This document shows positions 53,328 through 63,474 of a DNA stretch of 64,000 nucleotides, in pieces (the first letter of the stretch is position 1; the number at the start of each line of letters is the position of its first letter). Origin of the DNA: Mycobacterium simiae (lineage in GTDB: Bacteria > Actinomycetota > Actinomycetes > Mycobacteriales > Mycobacteriaceae); NCBI RefSeq assembly GCF_010727605.1, contig NZ_AP022568.1:1240001-1304000 (forward strand), given 5' to 3'. The notes under the pieces are model-generated. The model saw nothing but the letters and a program-made list of their open reading frames with translations, ran no database searches and was not told the origin of the DNA. Both the position numbers and the translations under genes were made by a program.

Positions 53328-54299
53328 GTGGTTGAAGCCGGAACGCGGTCGCGAGTGGTGGTTATCGTCGTCTTCGACGAGGTGACATTGTTAGACGTCG
53401 CGGGAGTGGGTGAAGTCTTCGTCGAAGCCAACCGATTCGGCGCGGACTATCAGCTCAAAGTCGCATCCCTGGATGGGTGCGACGTGCGGACCTCGCTGGG
53501 GACCCCATTGGGTGTCACGGACAGCATCTCGTCCATCGAGGTGGCCGACACCGTGCTGGTTGCCGGAAGCGACGCCCTACCGGCGCGTCCGCTCGACCCC
53601 GCGCTGGTCGACGCGATCAGAGGCCTGGCGCAGCGGTCCCGGCGGGTGGCTTCCGTATGCACGGGCTCCTTCCTGCTCGCCCAAGCCGGCCTGCTGCACG
53701 GCCGCCGGGCGACCACGCATTGGCACGACACGCGCTTGCTGGCCCGGGCCTTCCCGGACACGACTGTGGAGCCGGACGCCATCTTCATCCGTGACGGCGA
53801 CGTGTACACCTCGGCCGGCATTTCCGCCGGCATCGACCTGGCGCTGGCATTAGTCGAAATGGACTACGGCACCGAGCTGGTTCGCGAGGTGGCCCGCTGG
53901 TTGGTCGTCTACCTCAAACGCGCGGGTGGCCAGTCGCAGTTCTCGGTGCTCGTCGAGGCCGACCCACCGCCGGGCTCGCCGCTGCGGACCGTTACCGACG
54001 CCATCGCGGCCGATCCCGCTCGCGACCACAGCGTGAAGAAGCTCGCGGCCCGGGCATCGCTGAGCACCCGCCAATTGACCCGACTGTTTCAGTCCGAGCT
54101 CGGCATGACCCCGGCCCGCTACGTCGAGTTGGTGCGGGTCGATTTCGCGCGGGCCGGACTGGAATCCGGACGGACCGTCACCGAGGCCGCGCACCTCGCG
54201 GGGTTCGGCAGCATCGAAACGTTGCGCCGGGTGTTCGTCCAACACCTGGGCATCAGTCCGAAGGCGTACCGAGACCGGTTCCGCACGGCCTGCGCCTGA
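53328..54299 (+). CDS. GlxA-type AraC transcriptional regulator (DJ-1/PfpI plus AraC HTH)
   Basis: A 323-residue regulator. Residues ~8-185 are a DJ-1/PfpI-like domain (VVIVVFDEVTLLDVAGVGEV, with the conserved Cys in ASVCTGSFLLAQAGLL). Residues ~225-320 are the AraC HTH (LAARASLSTRQLTRLFQSEL and AHLAGFGSIETLRRVF). GTG 53328 is the first start that keeps only the domain core. It probably senses a small molecule related to the divergent HD/nitroreductase/cupin operon. The DJ-1 part of this family resembles isonitrile hydratase, but catalysis is not claimed. Confidence 0.9.
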   Translation: MVEAGTRSRVVVIVVFDEVTLLDVAGVGEVFVEANRFGADYQLKVASLDGCDVRTSLGTPLGVTDSISSIEVADTVLVAGSDALPARPLDPALVDAIRGLAQRSRRVASVCTGSFLLAQAGLLHGRRATTHWHDTRLLARAFPDTTVEPDAIFIRDGDVYTSAGISAGIDLALALVEMDYGTELVREVARWLVVYLKRAGGQSQFSVLVEADPPPGSPLRTVTDAIAADPARDHSVKKLAARASLSTRQLTRLFQSELGMTPARYVELVRVDFARAGLESGRTVTEAAHLAGFGSIETLRRVFVQHLGISPKAYRDRFRTACA

Positions 54300-54339
54300 A
54301 ATTCGTGACCGCAGTAGCTATGCGGAGCAAGAGGAGCGG

Positions 54340-57321
54340 CTACTTCGTGTTGTTGTACTTGTTGATCGCGTCATCGAGCCGCTGCAGCGCCGCCCCGTAG
54401 CCCGCGAAATCACCCTTCTTCTGCGCGTCCCGCGCGGCGTTGATCGCCGTCTGAATATCTTGCAGCGCAGCAGCTTTCGCCGGGGACAAGGTAGTAGTCC
54501 CGTCAGCCGCCGGGGGTGCCGCCGCTGGGGGTGGTGCAGTACCCGGCGACACGGCAGGCGGAGGCGGACCCGCGGGCGGGCTCGCGGGCGCGCCGCCGTC
54601 GGTGGGCACGATTCCCGTGGCCGCCGCACCGGCGCCGGGCCCGAACAACCCGGTGAGTGCATCTCCGACCGTGGGGCCGTAACCGATCTTGTCGTTGTAC
54701 ATCATGGCCACTCGGATCAACCGCGGGTACGACGACGCGGCGTCGCTGGCCCCCGGCGAGGCGTAGACGGGTTCGACATAGAGCAGCCCACCCTGAGCCA
54801 CCGGCAAGGTCAGCAAGTTGCCCCACCGTATTCGGTTCTGGTTGTCGCGCCCGATCACACCGAGATCCTGGGAGACCGCTGGGTCGGTGGTGATCGCATT
54901 ATTGGCCAGCTTCGGGCCGTTGACCTGACCGGGAATGGTCAGCACGGTGATCTTGCCGTACGTCGCGGGATCGGAGCTCGCACTGATGTAGGCGGCCAGA
55001 TAATCGCGCTTGAACCGGTTCATCGCGCTCGTCAATTGGTATGACGACGTATTGTCGTTCTTCGCAATGTTTTTCGCGACGATGTAATACGGCGGCTGGT
55101 AGCTGCTGGCGGTGGGGTTCGGATCGAGCGGGACGTCCCAAAAGTCCGACGTGGAGAAGAACGTCACCGGGTCGTTGACGTGATATTTCGCCAGCAGCAT
55201 CCGTTGCACCTTGAACAGGTCCTCGGGATAGCGCAGGTGCTCGGCGAGTTCGGGGGTGATGTCGCTCTTGGGTTTGACCGTGCCGGGGAAAACTTTCATC
55301 CAGGCCTTGAGTACCGGATCCTGCTCGTCCTGCTGGTACAGCGTCACGGTGCCGTCGTACGCGTCGACGGTGGCCTTCACCGAGTTACGGATATAGGAGA
55401 CCTGCTTGTCCGGCCCCAGCTTGTTGAACGCCACCTCGGTGGAGTCCGCGGTCGCGGACTCCAAGGACGTCAGCTCCGAGTATGGGTAATTGTCCAGCGT
55501 GGTGTAGCCGTCGATGATCCACACCAGGCGCTTGTTGACGATGGCCGGGTACACGGCGCTGTCGGTGGTCAGCCACGGCGCCACCGCCTCCACCCGGGCC
55601 GCCGGGTCCCGATTGAACAGAATCTTGCTGTTGTTACCAATCACGTTGGAGAACAAGAAGTTCCGCTCGGCGAACTTGGCGGCGAACACGCTGCGGGACA
55701 GCCAATCGCCGATCGGAACCCCACCGGCCCCGGTATAGGTGTAATTCTTGGTTTCGGTGTTGGTCTCGTAGTCGTATTCCCGGTCGGCGCCGTTCTTGCC
55801 GACGATCGCGTAGTCGGCGGACGCGCTGGAGATGACCGGACCGAAGTAGATGCGAGGCTGATCCAACGCGGCCGGCCCCTCGGAGACCACACCACCGTTG
55901 GCGCCGACGACGTTGACCAAGAATTCCGGATAGCCACCGTTCTGGGTCGGATCGTTGGCGATCCCGCGGACCGTGTTGGCCGGCGAGGCGATGAATCCAT
56001 TGCCGTGGGTGAAGACGGTGTGCCGGTTGATCCAGTCACGCTGGTTGTCGATCAGCCTGTCCGGGTTGAGTTCTCGGGCCGCGACCACATAGTCGCGCAG
56101 CGCGCCGTTGCGGTCGAGGTAGCGGTCGATCGACAGCTGATCGGGGAAATAGTAGAAGTTCTTGCCCTGCTGGAACTGGGTGAACGCCGGGCTGATGATC
56201 GTCGGGTCGAGCAATCGGATATTGGAGGTCGTCGCCCGGTCGGCGGCGACCTGCTGGGCGGTGGCCTGGCTATCCCCGCTGTAGTTGCGGTAGGTCACCA
56301 CATCGGAGGTGAGCCCATACGCTTGGCGCGTCGCGGTGATGCTTCGGCTGATGTATTCGCTTTCCTTTTGCGCGGCATTGGGTCTCACGCTGATCTGCTC
56401 GACGATCAGGGGCCACCCGGCGCCGACGATCAGCGACGACAGCAACAACAGCACCAGTCCGATCGCCGGGATCCGCAAATCCTTCAGCGTAATCGCGGAG
56501 AACACCGCGGCCGCGCAGATGATCGCGATCGCCATCAGGATCAGCTTCGCCGGCAACACCGCGTTGATGTCGGTGTAGCCGGCGCCGGTGAACGGCTTAC
56601 CGCCGCGCGTGTGCGACAGCAACTCGTAACGGTCCAGCCAGTAGGCGACGGCCTTGAGCAGGACCAGCGTACCGACCAGGCTGATCAACTGAATTCGCGC
56701 TGAGCGACTCAGCGCACCGGTGCGACCAGACAACCGGATGCCGCCGAAGATGTAGTGCGCCAACAGGTTCGCTAAGAAAGCCAGGAAAACCGACACGAAC
56801 AAATAACTGAGCACCAGCCGATAGAACGGCAGCTCGAACGCATAAAAGCCGAGGTCCTTACCGAACTGCGGATCTTTGATGCCAAAGTCCCCGCCGTGCA
56901 AGAACAACTGAATGCGTACCCAGTAGCTCTGCGCGACCACGCCGGCCAACAGGCCTATCGCCGTGGGGACACCGATGGCCACCACCCGCAGCCGGGTCAT
57001 CACCACGGCGCGATACCGCGCCACCGGGTCGTTGTCGTTGCTCGGGACGAAGACCGGTCGCGAGCGGTAGGCCAGCGCCAGCCCAGCGAATACGATGCCG
57101 CCGACGACCAGGCCAGCGATCAAAAACACCACAATGCGGGTCCACAGGACGGTGGTGAACACCGAGCGGTACCCGAGTTCGCCGAACCACAACCAGTCGA
57201 CGTACGCGTCGATCAGCCGCGGCCCGGCGAGCAACAGCGCGATCACGCCGAGCGCGATCATGATGAGAATCCGGCTGCGTCGTGTCAGCTTCGGCATTCT
57301 TGCGGTGGGCCGCATCCCCAC
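54340..57321 (-). CDS. UPF0182 family large membrane protein (Rv3193c-like)
   Basis: A 993-residue protein. Residues 1-330 hold about seven hydrophobic segments ([18 protein letters not shown] first), then a large soluble part with many conserved Tyr/Asn/Asp motifs ([38 protein letters not shown]), and a Pro/Ala-rich tail with a short helical end ([18 protein letters not shown]). Length and order match the actinobacterial UPF0182 family. It is probably extracytoplasmic-facing; the function is unknown. Possible starts are 57321, 57315 and 57297. Confidence 0.93.
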   Translation of the reverse strand: MGMRPTARMPKLTRRSRILIMIALGVIALLLAGPRLIDAYVDWLWFGELGYRSVFTTVLWTRIVVFLIAGLVVGGIVFAGLALAYRSRPVFVPSNDNDPVARYRAVVMTRLRVVAIGVPTAIGLLAGVVAQSYWVRIQLFLHGGDFGIKDPQFGKDLGFYAFELPFYRLVLSYLFVSVFLAFLANLLAHYIFGGIRLSGRTGALSRSARIQLISLVGTLVLLKAVAYWLDRYELLSHTRGGKPFTGAGYTDINAVLPAKLILMAIAIICAAAVFSAITLKDLRIPAIGLVLLLLSSLIVGAGWPLIVEQISVRPNAAQKESEYISRSITATRQAYGLTSDVVTYRNYSGDSQATAQQVAADRATTSNIRLLDPTIISPAFTQFQQGKNFYYFPDQLSIDRYLDRNGALRDYVVAARELNPDRLIDNQRDWINRHTVFTHGNGFIASPANTVRGIANDPTQNGGYPEFLVNVVGANGGVVSEGPAALDQPRIYFGPVISSASADYAIVGKNGADREYDYETNTETKNYTYTGAGGVPIGDWLSRSVFAAKFAERNFLFSNVIGNNSKILFNRDPAARVEAVAPWLTTDSAVYPAIVNKRLVWIIDGYTTLDNYPYSELTSLESATADSTEVAFNKLGPDKQVSYIRNSVKATVDAYDGTVTLYQQDEQDPVLKAWMKVFPGTVKPKSDITPELAEHLRYPEDLFKVQRMLLAKYHVNDPVTFFSTSDFWDVPLDPNPTASSYQPPYYIVAKNIAKNDNTSSYQLTSAMNRFKRDYLAAYISASSDPATYGKITVLTIPGQVNGPKLANNAITTDPAVSQDLGVIGRDNQNRIRWGNLLTLPVAQGGLLYVEPVYASPGASDAASSYPRLIRVAMMYNDKIGYGPTVGDALTGLFGPGAGAAATGIVPTDGGAPASPPAGPPPPAVSPGTAPPPAAAPPAADGTTTLSPAKAAALQDIQTAINAARDAQKKGDFAGYGAALQRLDDAINKYNNTK

Positions 57322-57392
57322 TGGCTACGCTCCCTGATCAATGTGGCCGGGACGGTCACAACTGTACGCACCGCTGCGCGCGTAACGACGGA

Positions 57393-58415
57393 CTAGCAAC
57401 TCGGCGCCTGGCCGCCCTGCTGGATCGCGTGTAACGCATCCACCGCCTGGGAAAGGGTCTCGACCTTGACCAAGCGCAAGCCGTGCGGATTGTCCGAAGC
57501 CGCCTCGTAACAGTTCTTGGCGGGCACCAGGAACACCGTGGCGCCGGCCTCCTGCGCGGCGACCATTTTGTGCGTGATGCCGCCGATCTGGCCGACCTTG
57601 CCGTCGGAGGAGATGGTGCCCGTCCCGGCGATGAACGTCGAACCGGCCAGATCGCCGGTGGTGAGCTTGTCGACCAGCGCAAGGCTGAACATCAGACCCG
57701 CCGACGGTCCACCCACGTTGGCGAGGTTGAAGTCCACCGAGAACGGTGCCCACGGCGCGTCGAGGACCGCGACACCCAGGAAGCCGTAGTCGCGGTCTTT
57801 GTTGGTGCCCAACGTGACCTGCGCGACGCCGGCCGGCTCGTTCTTGCGCCGGTAGTCGATCGTCACCGCCTGCCCGGGCTTGGTGCTCTTCAGCATGCCG
57901 GTGAACTGCTCGACGTTGGCGACCGGCGTGCCGTTGACCGCGTCGATGGCATCACCGACCTTCAGCTTGCCCACCGACGGTCCGGGGTCGGTGACGGTCG
58001 CGACGGTGATCGCGGGCGCGTATTTCAGGTAGCCCAAAGCGGCGTACTCTGCGCTGTCCTCGGAGTCCTTGAAATCGGCGTTGTTGGCCTTGTCGACCTC
58101 TTCGCGCGACTTTCCGGGCGGGTAGATCAGGTCGCGCGGCACCAGCTGCTCCTGTCCGGAGAACCACAGGGTCAGCGCCTCGCCCAGGCTCAGCTCGTCA
58201 CGCTGGGACACCGTGGTCATGTTGAGGTGGCCGGTCGTCGGATGGGTTTGGGTGCCCTCGATGGCGACCACCTGCTTGCCGTCGACCTCGCCCAGGGTGT
58301 CGAAGGTGGGGCCGGGACCCAGGGAGACAAACGGCACCGTCACCACCGCGAGCAACACGCCGAAGACCAGGATCGGCACCAGCGCGACCATCAAGGTCAG
58401 AATCCGCCTGTTCAC
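57393..58415 (-). CDS. Membrane PDZ-Lon protease (YlbL-like)
   Basis: A 340-residue protein: an N-terminal TM helix (LMVALVPILVFGVLLAVVTV), a PDZ domain around residues 130-210 (VGKLKVGDAIDAVNGTPVAN) and a Lon-type protease domain with the catalytic Ser in VGGPSAGLMFSLAL and the catalytic Lys in IGGITHKMVAAQEAG. It matches Rv3194c/YlbL-type membrane-bound Lon proteases that act on extracytoplasmic or signalling proteins. It is 71 bp upstream of the UPF0182 gene on the same strand. Confidence 0.93.
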   Translation of the reverse strand: MNRRILTLMVALVPILVFGVLLAVVTVPFVSLGPGPTFDTLGEVDGKQVVAIEGTQTHPTTGHLNMTTVSQRDELSLGEALTLWFSGQEQLVPRDLIYPPGKSREEVDKANNADFKDSEDSAEYAALGYLKYAPAITVATVTDPGPSVGKLKVGDAIDAVNGTPVANVEQFTGMLKSTKPGQAVTIDYRRKNEPAGVAQVTLGTNKDRDYGFLGVAVLDAPWAPFSVDFNLANVGGPSAGLMFSLALVDKLTTGDLAGSTFIAGTGTISSDGKVGQIGGITHKMVAAQEAGATVFLVPAKNCYEAASDNPHGLRLVKVETLSQAVDALHAIQQGGQAPSC

Positions 58416-58511
58416 GCCGCTAACCCTAACCGGGCCCGTTGGTCGCCGGTTCAGCTACAAGCGTGACAACTGATGGCGCCAGCCAATCCGGCGGTGAGTA
58501 CCGTTGGGGTT

Positions 58512-59876
58512 ATGGCTGACCTGCCTTTCGGCTTCTCCTCAGGAGAAGACCCCGAGCGCGACAAGCACGGGAAGAACGATCCCGAGTCCGGCTCGGGTGC
58601 GTCAAACCCGCTCGGCGCTTTCGGTATGAGCGGGGACTTCAGCATGGGCGATCTGGGGCAAATCTTCACCCAACTGGGTCAGATGTTCAGCAACGCCGGC
58701 ACGGCGACGGCCGGCGGGCAGTCGGGACCCGTCAACTACGAGCTCGCCCGCCAGGTCGCGTCCAGCTCGATCGGCTTCGTGGCTCCGATTCCGGCCTCGA
58801 CAACCTCGGCGATCGGCGACGCGGTACGCCTGGCCGACACCTGGCTCGACGGTGTCACCCCGCTGCCCTCCGGCGCGACCAAGGCGGTTGGCTGGAGCCC
58901 CAGCGATTGGGTGGACAACACCCTGCCGATCTGGAAGCGACTGTGCGACCCGATGGCCCAACAGATTTCGTCGGTGTGGGCGCAGTCGCTGCCGGAAGAA
59001 GCTAAAAGCATGGCCGGCCCGCTGATGGCGATGATGTCGCAGATGGGCGGCATGGCGTTCGGCTCGCAGCTGGGCCAGGCCTTGGGCCGGTTGTCCCGCG
59101 AAGTGCTGACATCGACCGACATCGGCCTGCCACTTGGTCCCAAAGGCGTGGCGGCGATCATGCCCGACGCCGTGGAAGAATTCGCCGCCGGGCTCGAGCA
59201 GCCGCGCAGTGAAATCATGACGTTTCTGGCCGCGCGGGAGGCCGCTCATCACCGGCTATTCAGTCACGTGCCCTGGTTGGCCAGCCAGCTGCTGGGCGCC
59301 GTCGAGGCCTACGCCAAGGGCATGCAGATCGACATGAGCGGGATCGAAGAGCTGGCCCGCGACTTCAACCCCGCCTCACTGGCGGATCCGGCGGCCATCG
59401 AGAACCTGCTCGGCCAGGGTGTATTCGAGCCCAAGGCCACCCCGGCGCAGACCCAGGCGTTGGAACGACTCGAGACCCTGCTCGCCCTTATCGAGGGCTG
59501 GGTCCAGCTCGTCGTTACCGCGGCGCTGGGCGATCGGATCCCCGGTACCGCCGCGCTGAGCGAGACCCTGCGCCGGCGCAGGGCCAGCGGCGGCCCCGCC
59601 GAGCAGACGTTCGCCACCCTGGTCGGCCTGGAGCTGCGGCCGCGAAAGCTGCGCGAGGCCGCGGCGCTGTGGCAGCGCCTGACCGAGGCCGTCGGCGCCG
59701 ACGCCCGCGACGCCGTCTGGCAACACCCCGATCTGCTGCCCGGCGCCGACGATCTCGATGATCCGGCCGGCTTCATCGACCGGGTCATCGGCGGGGACAC
59801 CACCGGAATCGACGAGGCGATCGCTCGCCTGGAAGAACAAGACCCCGGGGCGGACGGCGGTTCTGCCGACCGCTGA
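58512..59876 (+). CDS. Zinc-dependent metalloprotease-like protein (DUF2342)
   Basis: A 454-residue protein of the DUF2342/putative hydrolase family restricted to actinobacteria. LAAREAAHHRLFSHVPWL carries the E-A-A-H-H motif that replaces HExxH. The N-terminal Asp/Gly/Ser-rich region and GQIFTQLGQMFSNAG are typical. It was named a zinc metalloprotease by homology, and the activity is not proven. ATG 58512 is used; a GTG-led extension at 58473 has weaker support. It is divergent from the PDZ-Lon gene. Confidence 0.88.
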   Translation: MADLPFGFSSGEDPERDKHGKNDPESGSGASNPLGAFGMSGDFSMGDLGQIFTQLGQMFSNAGTATAGGQSGPVNYELARQVASSSIGFVAPIPASTTSAIGDAVRLADTWLDGVTPLPSGATKAVGWSPSDWVDNTLPIWKRLCDPMAQQISSVWAQSLPEEAKSMAGPLMAMMSQMGGMAFGSQLGQALGRLSREVLTSTDIGLPLGPKGVAAIMPDAVEEFAAGLEQPRSEIMTFLAAREAAHHRLFSHVPWLASQLLGAVEAYAKGMQIDMSGIEELARDFNPASLADPAAIENLLGQGVFEPKATPAQTQALERLETLLALIEGWVQLVVTAALGDRIPGTAALSETLRRRRASGGPAEQTFATLVGLELRPRKLREAAALWQRLTEAVGADARDAVWQHPDLLPGADDLDDPAGFIDRVIGGDTTGIDEAIARLEEQDPGADGGSADR

Positions 59877-59982
59877 CCGGGGCGGTGCGCAGGCCTACTG
59901 AATTGCGTTCAATAAGGACGTAACCGTTTGCTGAGGGTGTTACGTTGTCGGCGCATCGACTCCCCGACGGCCTTGGCGGCAC

Positions 59983-60720
59983 ATGTTCAACGCCCGAATG
60001 TTCGGCGCCCGAATTTTCCACGCCCGACGCGCGACCGTGCTCATCTGCGCCGGTCTCGCAGGGGCCACCGTGTCGCTGGCATCGGGATGCCATGCGGCCC
60101 CGTCCTCGACGGCAGCGGCGTCAACGGCAGCGGTCACGGCGACAAGCGGCGTATACGGCGACCCGGACGCGGCCGCCAAGTACTGGGTGCAGCAGTCGAC
60201 CGAGGACACGTGCGGGCTGGCTTCCGTGGCCGACGTGGTCGGTGAGGTCACCGGCATGGCCGTGACCGAGGAAGAGGTCATCGCGCTGGCGCAGAACACG
60301 CCGTCGTCGATTCGCGACGGCCCGGTTTACCTGCCCACCGGCGACCCGGGCCACGACACCGAAAAAGGTGGCATCGATGCGGCCGACACCGTCGTGCTGC
60401 TCGAGCACTACGGCATCAAATCGCGAATGACCTGGGACAAGTACCCCGACGAGGTAACGCTCGCCGCCCTCGAGCAGGACCTCGGCGCCAACCGCAAAGT
60501 CATCGCCTGGGTCAACGGTGGAACCATCCTCAATAGCAACGACCAGCGTAAGACTGCCGATCACTTGCTCGTCGTCACCGGGATCGACACCAACCGTGAC
60601 GCCGTGCATCTCAACGACCCCTATGCCGACCACGGCAACACGACGGTGAGCATCGCCAGTTTCATGACCGCGTGGCAAGCCGGTCAGCACACGATCATCG
60701 TCACCGCGCCGCCCGGCTGA
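59983..60720 (+). CDS. Lipoprotein with C39-like cysteine peptidase domain
   Basis: A 245-residue secreted protein. The N-terminus has three near-identical MFxAR units (MFNARMFGARIFHAR), then a hydrophobic segment and a lipobox-like SLASGC, suggesting a lipoprotein. The mature part has QSTEDTCGLASVADVV (catalytic Cys), DHLLVVTGID (His) and LNDPYADHG (Asp/Asn), the Peptidase_C39_2 triad. It probably cleaves peptides outside the membrane. It is followed by a TOMM-type gene 65 bp on, which is interesting because C39 domains often cut RiPP leaders. Confidence 0.87.
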   Translation: MFNARMFGARIFHARRATVLICAGLAGATVSLASGCHAAPSSTAAASTAAVTATSGVYGDPDAAAKYWVQQSTEDTCGLASVADVVGEVTGMAVTEEEVIALAQNTPSSIRDGPVYLPTGDPGHDTEKGGIDAADTVVLLEHYGIKSRMTWDKYPDEVTLAALEQDLGANRKVIAWVNGGTILNSNDQRKTADHLLVVTGIDTNRDAVHLNDPYADHGNTTVSIASFMTAWQAGQHTIIVTAPPG

Positions 60721-60785
60721 GCACCACCGACGGCCCTGTGGATAGCTGAACGGACAGTAGCCCGATCCATGGCACAGTCCGACTC

Positions 60786-61640
60786 ATGCCGCGTGCCGCG
60801 CTGTATGCGCTCGACCCGGCCATGCCCGTGCTATTGCGCCCCGACGGCGCGGTTCAGGTCGGCTGGGATCCTCGCCGGGCGGTCCTGGTCCGCCCACCCC
60901 GCGGCCTGGCCGCCGCGACGCTTGCCGCGCTGCTGCGCGCGATGCGTTCTCCCCTGCCGATCACCGAGCTGCACCGCCAAGCCGTCGAGCACGGACTGTC
61001 CGACGGTGACGGCCTGACCGACCTGGTGGCCCAGTTGGTGCGCGCCGGGGTGGTGACGCGGGGGTTCCGGCAGACCGGCGGGCGGGCGGCCTCAATCCGG
61101 GTCCACGGTCGCGGCCCGCTGTCGGACTTGCTGATGGAGGCGCTGCGGTGTTCCGGCGCCCGGATCGCGCACAGCAGCCAGCCGCACGCCGCGGTCACTC
61201 GCGCCGCCGTAGATCTGGTGGTGCTGGCCGACTATCTGGTCGCTGACCCGCACCTAGTGCGCGACCTGCACAGCCAGGGCGTACCGCACTTGGCGGTGCG
61301 AGTCCGCGACGGCACCGGTCTGGTAGGGCCGCTGGTCATCCCCGGCGTGACCAGCTGCCTGGGGTGCGCCGACTTGCACCGCAGCGACCGCGACGCCGCC
61401 TGGCCCGCCGTCGCGGCACAGCTCCGCGAGACCGTCGGCGTGGCCGATCGGGCCACGTTGCTGGCCACCGCCGCGCTGGCGCTCAGCCAGGTGAATCGGG
61501 TGATCGCCGCGGTGCGCGGGGACGATGCCGGACCGGACGCCGACCCGCCGCAGGTGCTCAACGCGACCCTGGAGTTCGACCTCAACGCCGGGGCGATCGT
61601 CGCGCGGCAGTGGACCCGCCACCCGTTGTGTTCCTGCTGA
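60786..61640 (+). CDS. TOMM-type leader-binding/E1-like protein (orphan, Rv3196-like)
   Basis: A 284-residue protein: an N-terminal winged-helix-like peptide-binding part (RGLAAATLAALLRAMRSPLP) and a ThiF/E1-like C-terminal domain with VVLADYLVADPHLVRD and a probable zinc site of CLGC (PGVTSCLGCADLHR) plus the C-terminal HPLCSC. It resembles cyclodehydratase partner proteins of thiazole/oxazole RiPP pathways, here without YcaO or a visible precursor. It is conserved in mycobacteria at this locus, so the true function may be different. Confidence 0.85.
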   Translation: MPRAALYALDPAMPVLLRPDGAVQVGWDPRRAVLVRPPRGLAAATLAALLRAMRSPLPITELHRQAVEHGLSDGDGLTDLVAQLVRAGVVTRGFRQTGGRAASIRVHGRGPLSDLLMEALRCSGARIAHSSQPHAAVTRAAVDLVVLADYLVADPHLVRDLHSQGVPHLAVRVRDGTGLVGPLVIPGVTSCLGCADLHRSDRDAAWPAVAAQLRETVGVADRATLLATAALALSQVNRVIAAVRGDDAGPDADPPQVLNATLEFDLNAGAIVARQWTRHPLCSC

Positions 61641-61725
61641 TTGGGGGCCGGACGCGGGTGACCACCGGTCGCACCGGCGTCGCACTGTTGTCTAGATCAA
61701 CCTCGAGAGGGCTGGGCGGTCGTGG

Positions 61726-63066
61726 ATGATGGAGGTTGTGGCAGACATCAAACGGGGCAGGGCGGCGCGGAACGCCAAGTTGGCCAGCATTCCGGTCGGC
61801 TTTGCGGCGCGGTCCGCGCTCGGCTTCGGCAAGCGGCTGACCGGCAAGTCGAAAGACGAAGTCCAGGCCGAGTTGCTGGAAAAGGCCGCCCATCAATTGT
61901 TCACCGTGCTCGGTGAGCTCAAGGGCGGGGCAATGAAGGTCGGCCAGGCCCTATCTGTATTGGAAGCCGCGATCCCCGAGGAATACGGGGAGCCGTATCG
62001 CGAAGCGTTGACCAAGCTGCAAAAGGACGCCCCACCGCTGCCGGCCGACCGCGTGCACCGAGTGCTCGACGCGCAGCTGGGCACCAAGTGGCGGGACCGA
62101 TTCAGCGAGTTCGACGACACCCCGGTGGCCTCGGCCAGCATCGGACAGGTGCACAAGGCGGTGTGGTCGGACGGTCGCGAGGTGGCCGTCAAGATTCAGT
62201 ACCCGGGCGCGGACGAGGCGCTGCGGGCTGACCTCAAGACGATGCAGCGGTTGGTCGGGGTGGCCAAGCAGCTGGCCCCGGGCGCCGACGTGCAAGGCGT
62301 GGTCGACGAACTGATCGAACGCACCGAAATGGAACTCGACTACCGACTGGAAGCCGACAACCAGCGCGCGTTCGCCAAGGCCTACCGCGACCACCCGCAC
62401 TTCGCGGTGCCCCGGGTAGTGGCCAGTGCGCCCAAAGTCGTCGTCCAAGAGTGGATCCAGGGCGTGCCGATGGCCGAGATCATCCGCGACGGAACCCGCG
62501 AGCAACGGGACCTGATCGGCACGCGGCTACTCGAGCTCACCTTCGACGCGCCGCGCCGGCTGGAAATGCTGCACGGCGACGCGCACCCGGGCAACTTCAT
62601 GCTGCTACCCGACGGCCGGATGGCGGTCATCGACTTCGGTGCCGTCGCGCCCATGCCGGGCGGTTTTCCGGTCGAGCTCGGGATGACCATTCGGCTGGCC
62701 CGCGAAAAGAACTACGACCTGCTCCTGCCGACAATGGAAAAGGCCGGCTTCATCCAAAAGGGCCAGCAGGTTTCGGTGCGCGACATCGACGACATGCTCC
62801 GCCAGTACGTCGAGCCGGTCGAGGTGGAGGTGTTCCACTACAACCGCAAGTGGCTGCAGAAGATGTCCACCATCGAGATCGATCGGTCGGTGTCGCAGAT
62901 CAAGACGGCCCGCCAGATGGACCTACCCCCCAAGCTGGTGATCCCGATGCGGGTGATCATGTCGGTGGCGGCCATTCTGTGCCAGCTGGACGCTCGCGTG
63001 CCGATCAAGAAGCTGTCCGAAGAGCTGGTTCCTGGCTTCGCCGAGCCCGACGCCGCCGCCCTCTAG
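61726..63066 (+). CDS. ABC1/AarF (UbiB-like) atypical kinase
   Basis: A 446-residue ABC1 kinase. The KxGQ motif is MKVGQALSVLEAAIPEEY, the Ala-rich nucleotide loop VASASIGQVHKA, the Lys VAVKIQYPG, the catalytic HGDAHPGNFML and the DFG metal loop. The family couples ATPase activity to isoprenoid-lipid metabolism. The mycobacterial homologue (Rv3197) has been tied to macrolide resistance together with WhiB7, which is the convergent neighbour; the two stops overlap by 4 bp. Confidence 0.93.
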   Translation: MMEVVADIKRGRAARNAKLASIPVGFAARSALGFGKRLTGKSKDEVQAELLEKAAHQLFTVLGELKGGAMKVGQALSVLEAAIPEEYGEPYREALTKLQKDAPPLPADRVHRVLDAQLGTKWRDRFSEFDDTPVASASIGQVHKAVWSDGREVAVKIQYPGADEALRADLKTMQRLVGVAKQLAPGADVQGVVDELIERTEMELDYRLEADNQRAFAKAYRDHPHFAVPRVVASAPKVVVQEWIQGVPMAEIIRDGTREQRDLIGTRLLELTFDAPRRLEMLHGDAHPGNFMLLPDGRMAVIDFGAVAPMPGGFPVELGMTIRLAREKNYDLLLPTMEKAGFIQKGQQVSVRDIDDMLRQYVEPVEVEVFHYNRKWLQKMSTIEIDRSVSQIKTARQMDLPPKLVIPMRVIMSVAAILCQLDARVPIKKLSEELVPGFAEPDAAAL

Positions 63067-63332
63067 GCCGCGACGGTGGCCTTGCGCGGACGCCCGCGTG
63101 GGCGCTTATAGCTCACGACCGCGCCGCGGTCGAAAATCTCGCCGCCCCACACCCCCCACGGCTCGGCGCGGTCCAGCGCCGCCGTCAGGCATTGCCGCCG
63201 CACCGGGCAATCCGCGCACAGCGTCTTGGCGCGCTCCAGGTCGGCCGGGGTCTCGGCAAACCAGAGATCGGGATCGCCGGCGTGACATGGCAACACCGGC
63301 TGCGGTTGTCTAGGGACTGTCAGTGTCGACAT
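63063..63332 (-). CDS. whiB7: WhiB7 transcriptional regulator
   Basis: An 89-residue WhiB-like iron-sulphur protein with all four cluster Cys: Cys16, then CADCPVRRQC, and the turn EPWGVWGGE. The C-terminal AT-hook RGRPRK is the WhiB7 hallmark. It activates intrinsic drug-resistance genes with SigA. It is controlled by the 63333-63727 leader: a promoter with an AT-rich WhiB7 site, a 49-residue uORF and a terminator. It overlaps the convergent ABC1 kinase gene by 4 bp. Confidence 0.96.
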   Translation of the reverse strand: MSTLTVPRQPQPVLPCHAGDPDLWFAETPADLERAKTLCADCPVRRQCLTAALDRAEPWGVWGGEIFDRGAVVSYKRPRGRPRKATVAA

Positions 63333-63410
63333 GTCCTGCTCACCTGCTTCCTGGTTGGGGTGTCCTCTTCGGTGATCCGGACCAGGTTGCGGGCTCGATT
63401 ACTCAGTCCC

Positions 63411-63451
63411 AAAAACGACGGCCACGGATCCTTGACTTCGGGTCCGTGGCC
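63411..63451 (-). terminator. Attenuator terminator in the whiB7 leader
   Basis: On the minus strand GGCCACGGA (63443-63451) pairs perfectly with TCCGTGGCC (63420-63428), followed by GTCG and T5 (63411-63415). It sits between the uORF stop and whiB7, as expected for transcription attenuation of whiB7. Confidence 0.8.
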
Positions 63452-63474
63452 ATTAGTGGGCGGTTACGTAGCGG

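Noticed and set aside
55180..56703. 507-codon plus-strand open frame opposite the UPF0182 gene
   Set aside because: Shadow of the real gene in high-GC DNA; no domain, and the minus strand encodes a full conserved family protein.
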